From: Flaviflagellibacter sp963786225
Lineage (GTDB): Bacteria > Pseudomonadota > Alphaproteobacteria > Rhizobiales > Methylopilaceae
NCBI GenBank assembly: GCA_963786225.1
Contig: CAWAYQ010000029.1
Coordinates: 94,361 to 158,360 of the forward strand
Direction: 5' to 3'
Length of the DNA stretch: 64,000 nt
Positions 1-8,454 of this stretch are shown here, piece by piece (the first letter of the stretch is position 1; the number at the start of each line of letters is the position of its first letter). Position numbers and translations under genes: made by a program. The notes under the pieces are model-generated. The model saw nothing but the letters and a program-made list of their open reading frames with translations. It did no database searches and was not told the origin of the DNA.

Positions 1-564
1 CGGGCCTCGGACGCGCCGGCGGCGGCAGTGATGCGCGCGGCAGCCGGGGAAGGCGGTGTGCTGGCGCTGAGCCTGATCGTCTGCTGCGCGGCGCTCAGCA
101 CGATCAACGCGACGATCTTCACGGGCGCCCGCGCCTATTATGCGCTCGGCCGGGACGTGCCGCAGTTCCGCAGCTTTGGCGACTGGGACGGCCGTGGCGA
201 CACGCCCCTCAACGGCCTCCTGATGCAGGGGGCGCTCACCCTGGGCCTGATCGTGCTTGGGGCCGTCACGCGGGACGGATTCCAAGCCATGGTGGATTAT
301 ACCTCGCCGGTATTCTGGCTGTTCATGCTGCTCATCAGCCTGTCGCTTTTTGTGTTGCGCCGGCGGGAACCGGACCGGGCGCGGCCTTTTCGCGTGCCGC
401 TCTATCCCGTTTTGCCAGCCCTTTTCACGCTCGCCTGTACCGGTCTGCTCTATTCGAGCCTGGTCTATACAGGCAACGGCGCGCTGCTCGGCCTTGCAGT
501 GCTGATCGCCGGGCTGCCGCTGCTATTGCTCAAAGTGCCGCCGAAGCCGGCTCCGGCGGAATAG
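1..564 (+). CDS. APC-family amino-acid permease, C-terminal part (cut by window edge)
   Basis: This is the 3' end of an inner-membrane permease; the frame is open from base 1, so the true start lies outside the window. About 187 residues are visible. They form several strongly hydrophobic stretches separated by short charged loops, with an RRREPDRARPF turn before the last hydrophobic pair. The pattern LSLIVCCAALSTINATIFTGARAYYALGRD resembles the mid-protein helix and loop of APC-superfamily amino-acid/polyamine transporters. The substrate cannot be told from this part. The gene converges on the alkylguanine methyltransferase gene to its right, with 26 bp between stop codons. Confidence 0.75.
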   Translation, partial: RASDAPAAAVMRAAAGEGGVLALSLIVCCAALSTINATIFTGARAYYALGRDVPQFRSFGDWDGRGDTPLNGLLMQGALTLGLIVLGAVTRDGFQAMVDYTSPVFWLFMLLISLSLFVLRRREPDRARPFRVPLYPVLPALFTLACTGLLYSSLVYTGNGALLGLAVLIAGLPLLLLKVPPKPAPAE

Positions 565-590
565 GGGACCGGCGGCACCGTGGATCGCCC

Positions 591-1106
591 TCAAACCAGC
601 TTGAAATCGCTCGCCCGCTGCTCCCGTCTCAGCAATGCACGCTTGAGCTTGGGCCCGGCCCGATAGCCCGACAGCGAGCCGTCCTTTTTCACCACGCGGT
701 GGCAGGGGATCAGGATGGCAATGCAATTGCCGGCGATCGCGGCGGTGGCGTCGCGCGCATCGCGCGTTCCTAGCTGGGCGGCGACCGCGCCATAATACGT
801 TGTCTCGCCGGCCGGGATCTGACGAAGAATGTCCCAGACGCGCTTCTGGTAATCGGTGCCCCGAATATCGAGCGGAATGTCCGGCGTGCGATCCGGGTGT
901 TCGACAAGTTCTGCCAGCACCTCAATCGTGCCGGAGAGGCCTTCCTCGTCTTCCTCAAGGCGTGCATCGGGGACGTGCGCGCGAAGCGCATCGAGCGTCT
1001 TGGTGCGCTCGCCGAACTCGAACATAACGACGCCCAGATCCGAAACGGCGGCGAGAAAGCCGCCAAGGGAACTGGTGCCCCATGCGTAGCGGATTGTCTC
1101 GGTCAT
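591..1106 (-). CDS. ogt: Methylated-DNA--[protein]-cysteine S-methyltransferase
   Basis: A suicide repair protein that moves an alkyl group from O6-alkylguanine in DNA to its own cysteine. The active-site motif IPCHRVV is intact near residue 135, preceded by the helix-turn-helix-like block YQKRVWDILRQIPAGETTYY. The start is ATG at 1106, preceded by GGAG at a normal distance; the open frame runs further upstream, but that extension has no family similarity. The protein is 171 residues, a normal length for Ogt. A second methyltransferase and a 2OG oxygenase gene lie upstream on the same strand, so this is part of an alkylation-repair set. It lacks the N-terminal Ada metal-binding and AraC domains. 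Confidence 0.9.
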   Translation of the reverse strand: MTETIRYAWGTSSLGGFLAAVSDLGVVMFEFGERTKTLDALRAHVPDARLEEDEEGLSGTIEVLAELVEHPDRTPDIPLDIRGTDYQKRVWDILRQIPAGETTYYGAVAAQLGTRDARDATAAIAGNCIAILIPCHRVVKKDGSLSGYRAGPKLKRALLRREQRASDFKLV

Positions 1107-1194
1107 TGTCTTTCTCCAGTCACGATGTCGATCGTGATCCGCAGACCAGCGCGGCATCCTGGTGCTTGACGTCGGTACAGGAACCATCGGCGGT

Positions 1195-1943
1195 TCATCT
1201 CGCATCGTGGAAGATGAGCCCGACCGTGTGGCGTTGGCCGGAGCGGATCCGGCTGACGCCATGCCGCAGATTGACCCGATAGTTTCCTTTGGTGCCGCGA
1301 ACAGGCCGGTTGTGAACGGCGAAGGCAACGGCATCGCCCTGCGTGAGCGGGACGACCTCCGCCCGGCTCTGCATGCGAGGCCGCTGCTCGGTCAGGACAA
1401 ACTCGCCGCCGGTGAAATCCCGGCCTGGCTCGGACAGGAGCACGGCTACCTGGATCGGAAACGCAAGGTCGCCGTAGAGGTCCTGGTGAAGGGCGTTGAA
1501 GTCGCCGGCACCATATTGCAGCAATAGCGGCGTCGGACGCCGCTGACCGGCGTCATGGCATGTTTGAGATAGTCCTGATGGTCCGCGGGGTAGCGGTTCT
1601 CATCGCCCATACGCGCGTTCCATTCGTTGGCGACGGGAGCAAGGCGTGCGTAGAGAGCCGTTCTCAGCCCGCCGAGCAGGTCGGGAAGCGGGTAGCTGAA
1701 ATAGCGATATTCGCCCTTGCCGAAACCGTGGCGAGCCATGACGATATGGCTGCGGAAATGCTCCTCATGCGGATAGAGGGCGGCAATTGCCGAGCACTCT
1801 TCGGGCGTGAGCAGGTTCGGAATAACGGCGCAGCCATAGGTGTCGAGATCGGTCCCGAGATCATCCCAGTCATATTTTCCGATGCGTTCTTTCGCATCCC
1901 CGATCGCGGAACGGGCAGGGAGTATTTCCGCACGAGCGTTCAT
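1195..1943 (-). pseudogene. 2OG-Fe(II) oxygenase gene, single-base frameshift
   Basis: The two halves lie in different frames. The first (from ATG 1943) reads through residues such as YGCAVIPNLLTPEECSAIA and HEEHFRSHIVMARHGFG. The second continues with PTPLLLQYGAGDFN, ALHQDLYGDLAFP and QRPRMQSRAEVVPL and ends HTVGLIFHDAR. Together they make one complete oxygenase of the prokaryotic 2OG-Fe(II) type that commonly neighbours ada/ogt genes. The join falls near 1560: reading YLK, then CHDAGQRRPTP needs one extra base. The HxD iron-ligand pair HQD is in the second half. The start overlaps the upstream methyltransferase stop by 4 bp (ATGA), so translation is coupled. Either a real lesion or a sequence error; the rest of the gene shows no decay. 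Confidence 0.8.
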
Positions 1944-2518
1944 GCCTGCCGCTCCTTTTCCAGCAACACGTTCTTGCGGGCGACGCCCCAGTGATATCCA
2001 GCCTGCTTGCCGCTTCCGTGAACGACGCGATGGCACGGAATGGCGACCGAGATGTTGTTGGCGCCACAGGCCATGCCGACGGCACGCACGGCTTTGGGAG
2101 CACCGATACGTTCGGCGATCTGTCCATACGTCGCGGTCTCGCCTACGGGGATATTGCGGAGCTCCTGCCAGACCCGCCGCTGGAACGGCGTGCCTCCCAG
2201 CACATCGAGATCGATATCGAATCCCCCCGCAGGCGTTTCGATCAGCGCCGCGACCTTGGCGAGCGCGTCGCCGAGTTCACTATCGTCGCGGATCAGTCCG
2301 GCTGAGGGAAAACGGCGTTGCAGATCGTTGCGCATGTCGTCGTCGTTTTCTCCGAAGAGAATGGCGGTGATGCCTCGACGGCCCTGAGCAACGAGGGTCC
2401 TGCCGAGCGCCGTCCGGCCGATGCCGAAGGTCATCGTCGGCGAAGCTGCTTGCCGGGCCCGAGGCGTCGGGTGGGGAAGGGTGGTGCTCCGGCTGCCGGT
2501 GGTGTGTGTGGCGGTCAT
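1940..2518 (-). CDS. Second methylated-DNA-protein-cysteine methyltransferase (Ada C-domain-like)
   Basis: A 192-residue protein with the alkyl-acceptor motif IPCHRVVHGSGKQAGYHWG and the DNA-binding block TPFQRRVWQELRNIPVGETA. It resembles the C-terminal half of Ada (including FGENDDDM and a weakly conserved linker) but lacks the N-terminal phosphotriester-repair and AraC domains. It therefore likely repairs O6-alkylguanine without acting as a transcription activator. It is the first gene of a minus-strand set, overlapping the 2OG oxygenase gene by 4 bp; the other methyltransferase follows after about 90 bp. The first 25 or so residues are low-complexity; an internal ATG at the MTFGIG block could be the true start. 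Confidence 0.85.
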   Translation of the reverse strand: MTATHTTGSRSTTLPHPTPRARQAASPTMTFGIGRTALGRTLVAQGRRGITAILFGENDDDMRNDLQRRFPSAGLIRDDSELGDALAKVAALIETPAGGFDIDLDVLGGTPFQRRVWQELRNIPVGETATYGQIAERIGAPKAVRAVGMACGANNISVAIPCHRVVHGSGKQAGYHWGVARKNVLLEKERQA

Positions 2519-2675
2519 TGGACGTTCCTTATGTCGAATGCGCTTGACCGTCAGATATGCCGGTCCATGCCCGTCGGCACTCCGGTCCTTGCTTTCGAAT
2601 TCGGATGGTTGAATTTAGGGCAGCCTGAACCTGTTGTCCGCGGAGCGAGACAAACCGGCAAAGAGGAGGGTCCCA

Positions 2676-3029
2676 ATGTTTTCGCGCGCCGTGGTCATCG
2701 CCGCATTCCTGTCCGTGCTCGCCGCGCCGGCCTTCGCCTCGGCGTTTCACGGTTTCACCGTCGTCAACGTTCCGGAGGGCGACGTTCTGAATGCGCGGAC
2801 CGGACCGGGCACCGCTTTTGCCGTCCAGACCGCCTATCCAAACGGCACCGACCTCAGCCTGACCGGCACCTGCACGGATGGTTTGAAGCTCGATGATCTC
2901 GGCGGGCTGACCCAGGCGCAGAAATATGCGCGCGTCAAAACCCGCTGGTGCCAAATCTGGCATGACCCGCAGGGTGGCGGCGCGTTCACGACCGGATGGG
3001 TCCACGGCCGCTTCATCTATCCGCATTGA
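2676..3029 (+). CDS. Secreted SH3-like domain protein
   Basis: A 117-residue protein with a signal peptide (MFSRAVVIAAFLSVLAAPAFASA) followed by one bacterial SH3-type fold. The start of the fold, VVNVPEGDVLNARTGPGT, is the typical entry of SH3b domains, and WCQIWHD and GWVHGRFI fit the later strands. The ATG at 2676 is preceded by AGAGGAGGG and is preferred to the in-frame upstream ATG at 2634, which would put charged residues ahead of the signal. Such small proteins usually sit in the periplasm and bind peptides or cell wall; the partner is unknown. It is a single gene, followed closely by tRNA-Thr on the other strand. Confidence 0.7.
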   Translation: MFSRAVVIAAFLSVLAAPAFASAFHGFTVVNVPEGDVLNARTGPGTAFAVQTAYPNGTDLSLTGTCTDGLKLDDLGGLTQAQKYARVKTRWCQIWHDPQGGGAFTTGWVHGRFIYPH

Positions 3030-3033
3030 GGGC

Positions 3034-3108
3034 TGGTGCCGGTTGAGAGGATTGAACTCCCGACCTTCGGTTTACAAAACCGCTGCTCTACCGCTGAGCT
3101 AAACCGGC
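3034..3108 (-). tRNA. tRNA-Thr (anticodon UGU)
   Basis: Read on the minus strand the sequence starts GCCGGTTTAGCTCAGCGGT, has the anticodon loop TTTGTAA (anticodon TGT, codon ACA, threonine), the T-arm block GGGAGTTCAATCC, and ends in AACCGGC, A, CCA. The 7-bp acceptor stem pairs fully; the CCA is encoded. One pair at the base of the anticodon stem is a G-A mismatch. The half from the anticodon arm to the 5' end, plus about 41 bp upstream, is repeated at 16135-16220. Confidence 0.93.
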
Positions 3109-3149
3109 AACGAGCGCCGAGATACCCGTCCTCAGAGGGGAATTCAAGG
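3064..3149. repeat. 86-bp direct repeat, copy 1 (5' half of tRNA-Thr plus upstream flank)
   Basis: This block matches 16135-16220 over 86 positions with 3 mismatches and no gap. It begins inside the tRNA at the 3' side of the anticodon stem and continues through the tRNA 5' end into its upstream flank, ending at GAATTCAAGG. Outside the block the two loci share nothing obvious. The pair brackets about 13.07 kb, as expected of attachment sites of an integrated element or of a duplication. Confidence 0.85.
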
Positions 3150-3805
3150 TCGAGCCCAGCTGAGACACTGTGTAAGGAGGAGGAAGCTAAGGGCACCTTC
3201 ACTTCCGTTTCGCATTAATGACGGTCCCGCAAACGGCCGATGGGCGCAAACGCCTAGGCCCGTTTGACAACGGCGCAGGACGAGATGGCAGGGTAGGGAG
3301 CACACGGAAATCGTTCCTGGAGCCTTTGTCCATTACCAAGAGGAATGCGCAGCATGTGCCGCGACATTTCTCCGGATCACCCACCTGCTGATCGGGCACC
3401 CGCGACATCCCAAGGCCATGCCAGTTAAGGTCGTGTGCGCTGACTTTCATCGGTACAAGCCGGTCTGGGCCAAAGGAGAAGTTTTGGCACGGCGAACCGG
3501 TTTGATCTTGGGGCGAGTAGTGGATTTTCACCCGGTCCAGTTGACCAGAGCTTCCCACATGCGGGCGCCTTGGGCTTGCTATGCCGAAAACCGTGGTCGG
3601 CGGCGGACGGCAGCGCATGGGATCGCCAACCACGGCACCGTTGCTCGGTCCACGATGACCGGCGCACCGAAACGCGCGGTCATGCTCTTGAGCGCCGCCG
3701 AATTGTAAATTGCTCCTGAGCAAGCGCCACCATGGCGGGCCGCCTATCGCCGCCAGTATTTCGGATTGATGATGAAGCGCGGCACGGAACTCGCTTCGTG
3801 CGTTG
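3150..3805. other. 656-bp region with no convincing gene
   Basis: Long frames exist here on the minus strand (3199-3858) but their translations are rich in Arg, Pro and Cys, contain no recognisable domain, and have no good ribosome binding site. The region sits just inside the left copy of the tRNA-derived repeat, the position where an integrase gene or its remains would be expected, but I see no integrase motif. The last part, next to the racemase-like gene stop, has a short frame ending PRFIINPKYWRR on the minus strand that I do not recognise. Confidence 0.4.
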
Positions 3806-4597
3806 TCACCTCTCGCCGTCCACAATGGAAAGCGCGACCGGAGCGTCGCTCGTAGCACGGTGCTCGATCCAGCCGCCCAAGGCCGGCATCAACCCTTCTG
3901 TAGACTTTGGCCCAGGGCGAGCGAAGCGGCCCGCGCGGGCAGCGCACGGCTTCAGCCGGGCCAGCGTCTGCGCTTGGCACACGGCCGCAGCGAGTGGATC
4001 AATGAGCGGCACGGAGACACGATCAGAGATGCGCCCGGCAAGCCCGGTCAGCGGCGCTCCTGCAAGGATAATGACGTCGGCGCCGTCCTCCTTCACCGTA
4101 CGCTCGGCGAGCGCGATGAGCTCGATTTCCAGTTCGTGCTGGACGGTCGCAACCGACTGGAAGCTGACGTCGGGCACGCGGATGCCCGCGCATCGTGCCT
4201 CAAGGCCGCCCAGCGCAACGGCGTCCTCGTACCAAGCCACGAGCGTTCTGGAGAAGGTCAGGATGGCGAAGCGTTCGCCCAGCATGCAGGCTGTCAGCAT
4301 GGCGGATTCCGCCATGGCGGTGATCGGCACCTCGAACAGTTCGCGCGCCGCGATCAGACCTGGATCGCCGAAGGCCCCGATCACCACCGCATCGGCGCCA
4401 TGATGATGCTCGGCAAGCATCTCCAGCGTGATCGTGCCTGCAATCACGGCCTCGGCGCGGCTGGCGATGTAGGGCATGCCGCGCGTGGCCGTTATCGCCA
4501 CCAATTCGACATCGGGGGCGAGCACATCCGCGGCTGTCCTGACCATGCGCTCCGTCATGTCAGCGGATGTGTTGGGATTGACCAGAAGAATTTTCAT
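3806..4597 (-). CDS. Asp/Glu/hydantoin racemase-family protein lacking the usual cysteines
   Basis: A 263-residue protein of the Asp/Glu/hydantoin racemase superfamily: it opens MKILLVNPNTSADMTERM, and has DPGLIAARELFEVP and IDPLAAAVCQAQTL. Known members use two catalytic cysteines, one in a CFxDPGL-type motif and one in an LGCxGM-type motif. Here these places read IGAFGDPGL (Ala75) and ILAGAPLTGLA (Ala179/Ala181), so both cysteines are absent. It may be a divergent isomerase, a decarboxylase-like enzyme or a binding protein. It is the last gene of the minus-strand run that includes the amidohydrolase and amino-acid ABC genes, about 90 bp downstream of the amidohydrolase, so a role in handling an amide or hydantoin-like compound is inferred. 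Confidence 0.75.
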   Translation of the reverse strand: MKILLVNPNTSADMTERMVRTAADVLAPDVELVAITATRGMPYIASRAEAVIAGTITLEMLAEHHHGADAVVIGAFGDPGLIAARELFEVPITAMAESAMLTACMLGERFAILTFSRTLVAWYEDAVALGGLEARCAGIRVPDVSFQSVATVQHELEIELIALAERTVKEDGADVIILAGAPLTGLAGRISDRVSVPLIDPLAAAVCQAQTLARLKPCAARAGRFARPGPKSTEGLMPALGGWIEHRATSDAPVALSIVDGER

Positions 4598-4684
4598 GGA
4601 GGGACTTTCCCGGCCAACACGCCGGCTTGAGTGAAATGGATCATTCCGCGGGCACTTGCCGGCAGATGGAGTATTCGCAGCACA

Positions 4685-6049
4685 TCAGCCTCCACGGGCC
4701 CGCTCCCATAGCGACCGTATCGCCACATCCGCCTCGCGCCGGATCGCTTCCGCATCCACTTTCGTCGGCTGGCCGTCCTCGACCACGATGCTGCCGTCGA
4801 CCACCACCATCTCGACATCGCGTCCCTGTGCGACGTGCACGATATTGCCGAGCGGATTGATGTTGGGGGTCAGATGCGGGCGGCGGAAATCGAATGCGAC
4901 CAGGTCGGCGCGTTTACCGACTTCGATGCTTCCGATTTCGTCTTCCAATCCCATGGCGCGCGCACCGGCCATTGTCGCCATTTGAAAAACGGTCGAAGGC
5001 TGCCAGGCTTCGGTGACCGCGCCTTCCTGTATGCGTCCGACCGCTAGCGCCCAGCGCATGACCTCTACCATGTCGGCGTGCATGTTGTCGGTACCCAGCG
5101 TCAGATGCGCGCCCGCGGCGCGCAGTTTCGACGTCGGCGCGATGGTCGCCCCCGTAGCATTGCCTTTGGCGATGTGGGCAACGTTGATTCCGGCTCGACC
5201 AATGCGGGCGATGTCGCCCTCGCTGACATGAATGCAATGAGCAGCAAGCAGCGTGTCGGTCAGAAGCCCGACATCCTCGAGTAGTTCCGGCGGGCTCATG
5301 CCGTCACGGTCGCGGATGCGAGCCAGCTCTACCTTGCTTTGGGAGAGATGCGTCGTCACGCGCAGGCCATGGGTCCGCGCGGCTTCGCCGATGCGTTTCA
5401 GGAAAGGGGTCGAGCAGGTGTCCGGCGCATGGGCGGCCAGTTGCACGCCGATGCGGCCATTGCTCTTGCCGTGATAGCGCTCTGCGAGATCGAGCGCCGC
5501 GCGAAGCGTCTCGTCGCCGATCGTGTCCTTGTGCTCCCACCTTCCGGTAGACACGCCGCTGAAATCGACATCGTGGATGCGTCCGCAAGACCAGACGCGC
5601 AGGCCGACCTCGGCCATCGCCGGAGTAATGATGTCGGCGTGTACGAAGGTGTCGTTGATCAGCGTGGAGCCGAACAGCATGGCCTCCAGCGCGCCGAGGC
5701 GCGAGATCGCGTAGGCCTCGTCAGGCGTCACCAGGTGCCCTTGCGGAATGCCCGGCGTGTAAGCCGGCGCGAAGCCGAGATCCTCGGCCATGCCGCGCAC
5801 CATGGTCAGGATGGTGTGCGTGTGGATGTTGACGAGGCCGGGCGTGACCACGCGCCCTTCGAGATGGACGACGCGTCGTGCCTCGCGCAGCGGTCGGTCG
5901 TTCGATGCCGCCTCGACGAGCGCGAAGCGGCCATCGGAAATCCCGATCACGGCATCCTCGATAAGTGGATTTTTCGGATCGCCGCTCAGAAGCGTCGCGC
6001 CGGTCAGAACGAGATCAATGGGCGGAACGGACGACATCGGAGGGATCAC
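4685..6049 (-). CDS. Metal-dependent amidohydrolase (TRZ/ATZ, deaminase type)
   Basis: A 454-residue cytosolic amidohydrolase of the family that includes S-adenosylhomocysteine/chlorohydrolase-type deaminases. Metal-site motifs are complete: NIHTHT (HxH), THLSQSK, AAHCIHVSEGD and GTDNMHADM with the catalytic Asp. It ends with the usual small beta domain (GSIEVGKRADLVAFDF). The start is taken as GTG 6049, which overlaps the stop of the ABC ATPase gene by 4 bp (GTGA); ATG 6037 is an alternative. It probably hydrolyses a C-N or C-Cl bond of a heterocycle or guanidino compound; with the adjacent amino-acid-type importer it suggests uptake and hydrolysis of a nitrogen compound. Confidence 0.85.
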   Translation of the reverse strand: MIPPMSSVPPIDLVLTGATLLSGDPKNPLIEDAVIGISDGRFALVEAASNDRPLREARRVVHLEGRVVTPGLVNIHTHTILTMVRGMAEDLGFAPAYTPGIPQGHLVTPDEAYAISRLGALEAMLFGSTLINDTFVHADIITPAMAEVGLRVWSCGRIHDVDFSGVSTGRWEHKDTIGDETLRAALDLAERYHGKSNGRIGVQLAAHAPDTCSTPFLKRIGEAARTHGLRVTTHLSQSKVELARIRDRDGMSPPELLEDVGLLTDTLLAAHCIHVSEGDIARIGRAGINVAHIAKGNATGATIAPTSKLRAAGAHLTLGTDNMHADMVEVMRWALAVGRIQEGAVTEAWQPSTVFQMATMAGARAMGLEDEIGSIEVGKRADLVAFDFRRPHLTPNINPLGNIVHVAQGRDVEMVVVDGSIVVEDGQPTKVDAEAIRREADVAIRSLWERARGG

Positions 6050-6856
6050 CGATTGAGAACATGGGTCAGGAAACGCTTGGTCTTTTCCTCGCGCGGAGCC
6101 GAAAAGATATCCTCGGGCGGCCCTTCCTCGACGATGTTGCCGTCGGCCATGAAGATCAGCCGGTCGGCAACCTGTCGCGCAAAGCTCATTTCATGGGTCA
6201 CCACGATCATCGTCATGCCTTCGCGGGCGAGCGTACGTATGACGTCGAGCACTTCGTGAACGAGTTCCGGATCGAGAGCCGATGTCGGCTCGTCGAATAG
6301 GATCAGACGCGGCTCCATGGCCAGCGCGCGGGCAATGGCGACGCGTTGCTGCTGGCCGCCCGACAATTGCGAAGGCCGCTTGTCCATATGCTCGGCGAGG
6401 CTGACGCGCGCGAGCTGGTCCGCAGCGCGCCTCTCGGCATGCGCCTTCGGAACGCCGAGCACCTTGCGGGGGCCGATAGCCACGTTCTGAAGCGCCGTCA
6501 GATGCGGGAAGAGATTGAAGCGCTGGAACACGAAGCCGAACTTCCGGCGTTGCAGAGCGAGTTCTTGTCTCGCTCATCGGCTCCCAGCGCGCGGCCTCGC
6601 CAACATAGCTGCCGCCGACCGTGTCGCCGGCGAGGGTGATCTCGCCTCCGGACGGCGTTTCAAGATGGTTGAGGCATCGCAAAACCGTGGTCTTGCCGGA
6701 TCCGGACGGACCGATGAGCACCAGGGTCTCTCCGGCCATCAGGTCGAAGGAAATGCCCTTGAGGATTTCGCGACCCTCATAGCTCTTGCGCAGGTCGCGG
6801 ACCGAGAGCAGCGGCTTGTCGGATGCCGTGATGGGCTTGCTCACGACGGTCACCAT
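6046..6856 (-). pseudogene. Polar amino-acid ABC transporter ATPase, single-base frameshift
   Basis: An ATP-binding subunit like GlnQ/HisP. The first frame has Walker A (GPSGSGKTT) and KSYEGREILKGISFDL; the second has the signature LSGGQQQRVAIARAL, Walker B LILFDEPTSALDPE and the switch His (VVTHEM). The frames join near 6562, where one extra base follows the codons for MSETR; removing it gives an uninterrupted LALQRRKFGFVFQRFN with the Q-loop. Without the correction the first product lacks the signature and Walker B and cannot work, so either the transporter is dead or the base is a sequence error. The start overlaps the permease gene stop, and the stop overlaps the amidohydrolase start. Confidence 0.85.
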
Positions 6857-7503
6857 ACCGGCAGGCGGCGCTCGATGAGCCGCGAGATGTAGGTCAGCGC
6901 CGAGATGATGACGTAGTAGTAGATCGCGAGCAGCGCGAAGATCTCCAGCGGCACGAAATGCGATGCGATGATCGCCTGGCCCGAGCGCGTCAGCTCGTAG
7001 ACGGAGATCACCGACAGTAGCGAGGTGTTCTTGACCAGCGTGATCAGATCATTGGTCAGCGCCGGCATCATCGGCCGGATGGACTGCGGCAGCAGCACGT
7101 AAAGCAGGATCCTGCCGCGCGTCATGCCGATCGACTTCGCGGCTTCTGTCTGACCTTTCTCGACGGATCCGACCGTGCCGCGGACGACCTCCGCGATATA
7201 GCCCGCCGCATTCAGCGACAGGGCGATCACGCCCGCCCAGAACTCGCCGAGCCGAAATCCCATCAGCGGAAGCCCGAAGAAGACGATGAATATCTGGATC
7301 AGCAGCGGCGTGCCGCGGATGAAATCCACATAGCCGCGCACGAGCCAGCGCGCCCAGGTCCAGCCCCCCAGCGAGACAAGTCCGAGACCCACGCCGCCAA
7401 GGAGACCGAAGACCGCGGCAAGAGCCGCAATCCTCAGGGTCATAACGGTGCCTTCCGCCAATAGCGGGATGGCCATCTCGACGATGGTCCAGTCGATGCT
7501 CAT
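6850..7503 (-). CDS. Polar amino-acid ABC transporter permease
   Basis: A 217-residue inner-membrane subunit of the HisM/GltJ type. It has the family opening LLAEGTVMTLRIAALA, the TPLLIQIFIVFFGLP block, and the ATPase-contact loop EAAKSIGMTRGRILLYVLLPQSIRPMMPAL (the EAA motif). About five membrane segments are visible. Only one permease gene is present, so the channel is probably a homodimer. It lies between the solute receptor gene (66 bp upstream) and the frameshifted ATPase gene (7-bp overlap) and is clearly in the same operon. Confidence 0.9.
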   Translation of the reverse strand: MSIDWTIVEMAIPLLAEGTVMTLRIAALAAVFGLLGGVGLGLVSLGGWTWARWLVRGYVDFIRGTPLLIQIFIVFFGLPLMGFRLGEFWAGVIALSLNAAGYIAEVVRGTVGSVEKGQTEAAKSIGMTRGRILLYVLLPQSIRPMMPALTNDLITLVKNTSLLSVISVYELTRSGQAIIASHFVPLEIFALLAIYYYVIISALTYISRLIERRLPVW

Positions 7504-7569
7504 GGGATGCTGTTCCCGGGAGAAGAAGAGTGTAAGCGGGACAGGCGGGGCGCCGATCCCGCATTCTGA

Positions 7570-8454
7570 TCACGAGAAGGTTGGAACCTTGTCGGCGAGC
7601 TGCATGCGCATGCCGAACCATTTCTCCTGCAGTGCATAGATTTCGCCGCTGGCCTTTAGGGCGGCGATGCGCTCGTTCAGGAACGAGACGATCTCGGCGT
7701 CCTCCTTGCGGGTGCCGATGCCGGCCCAGTTGCGCGGACCGATATCGCGGACGATGGCGTATTTGCCGGCGGCGTCCTTCGCCACCTGGGTGAGCGTGGC
7801 CAGCGAATTGATGACGCCATCGACGGAGCCCTGCGCCAGTGCCAGATAGGCCGCCGGATGATCGTCGTAAGTCTTCACCTGCGCGAAGCCCTTCCCCGTG
7901 GCCGCCTTGAGCGTCTCCTGGAGCTTGGTCTTCATGGTGTCGCCGGCGGAGCCAAGCTTCACGCCGAGAATTTTGTCGGCCATGTCGTTCAGGCCCTTGA
8001 TCGTCCCGGCGTCTGAAGCGCGGACCAACATTTCCTGCGTCGCTTCGGTGTAGGGGATCGTGTAGCCCACCTTCTCGACGCGCTCCTTGGTGTAGGTGAG
8101 CGACGTCATGATGACATCGAAGTTGCCGGCATAGAGCGCGGGGATCACGCCAGCCCAGGCGGTGTCGACCATCTCGACCTTCACTCCCAGCGGGGCGAAC
8201 AGGAGCGAGGCGACCTCAATGTCGTAGCCGACAATCTTGTTGCCCTCACGAAAGGCAAACGGACGGTAGGCCGCCTCGCAGCCCACGCGGACGACGCCGG
8301 CCTTCTTGATGCTCTCAACGGTCGTCGCGGCCATTGCGTTCTTTGTCAGGACGGTGACGATCGACGGAACAGCCAGAGCCGACGCGGCGGCGGCAGCCGA
8401 AGTCTTCAGGAATTGGCGGCGCGTCGCACCGGAGCCGGGATGCTTTAAGCTCAT
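7570..8454 (-). CDS. Polar amino-acid ABC transporter solute-binding protein
   Basis: A 294-residue periplasmic receptor of family 3. The ATG at 8454 is chosen because it gives a typical leader: RRQFLKTSAAAAASALAVPS, a twin-arginine-like signal, which is less usual for this family than a Sec signal. The mature part shows VGCEAAYRPFAFREGNKIVGYDIEVA and the family pattern DVIMTSLTYTKERVEKVGYTIPY, then GSAGDTM. It is the first gene of the operon receptor, permease, ATPase, amidohydrolase, racemase-like. The precise ligand is unknown; the nearby enzymes suggest an amino-acid-like or ureido compound. Confidence 0.88.
   Translation of the reverse strand: MSLKHPGSGATRRQFLKTSAAAAASALAVPSIVTVLTKNAMAATTVESIKKAGVVRVGCEAAYRPFAFREGNKIVGYDIEVASLLFAPLGVKVEMVDTAWAGVIPALYAGNFDVIMTSLTYTKERVEKVGYTIPYTEATQEMLVRASDAGTIKGLNDMADKILGVKLGSAGDTMKTKLQETLKAATGKGFAQVKTYDDHPAAYLALAQGSVDGVINSLATLTQVAKDAAGKYAIVRDIGPRNWAGIGTRKEDAEIVSFLNERIAALKASGEIYALQEKWFGMRMQLADKVPTFS

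Noticed and set aside
3199..3858. 219-codon minus-strand frame as a possible integrase or toxin gene
   Set aside because: No integrase catalytic motif or known domain, poor composition and no ribosome site; the position inside a possible island is not enough.
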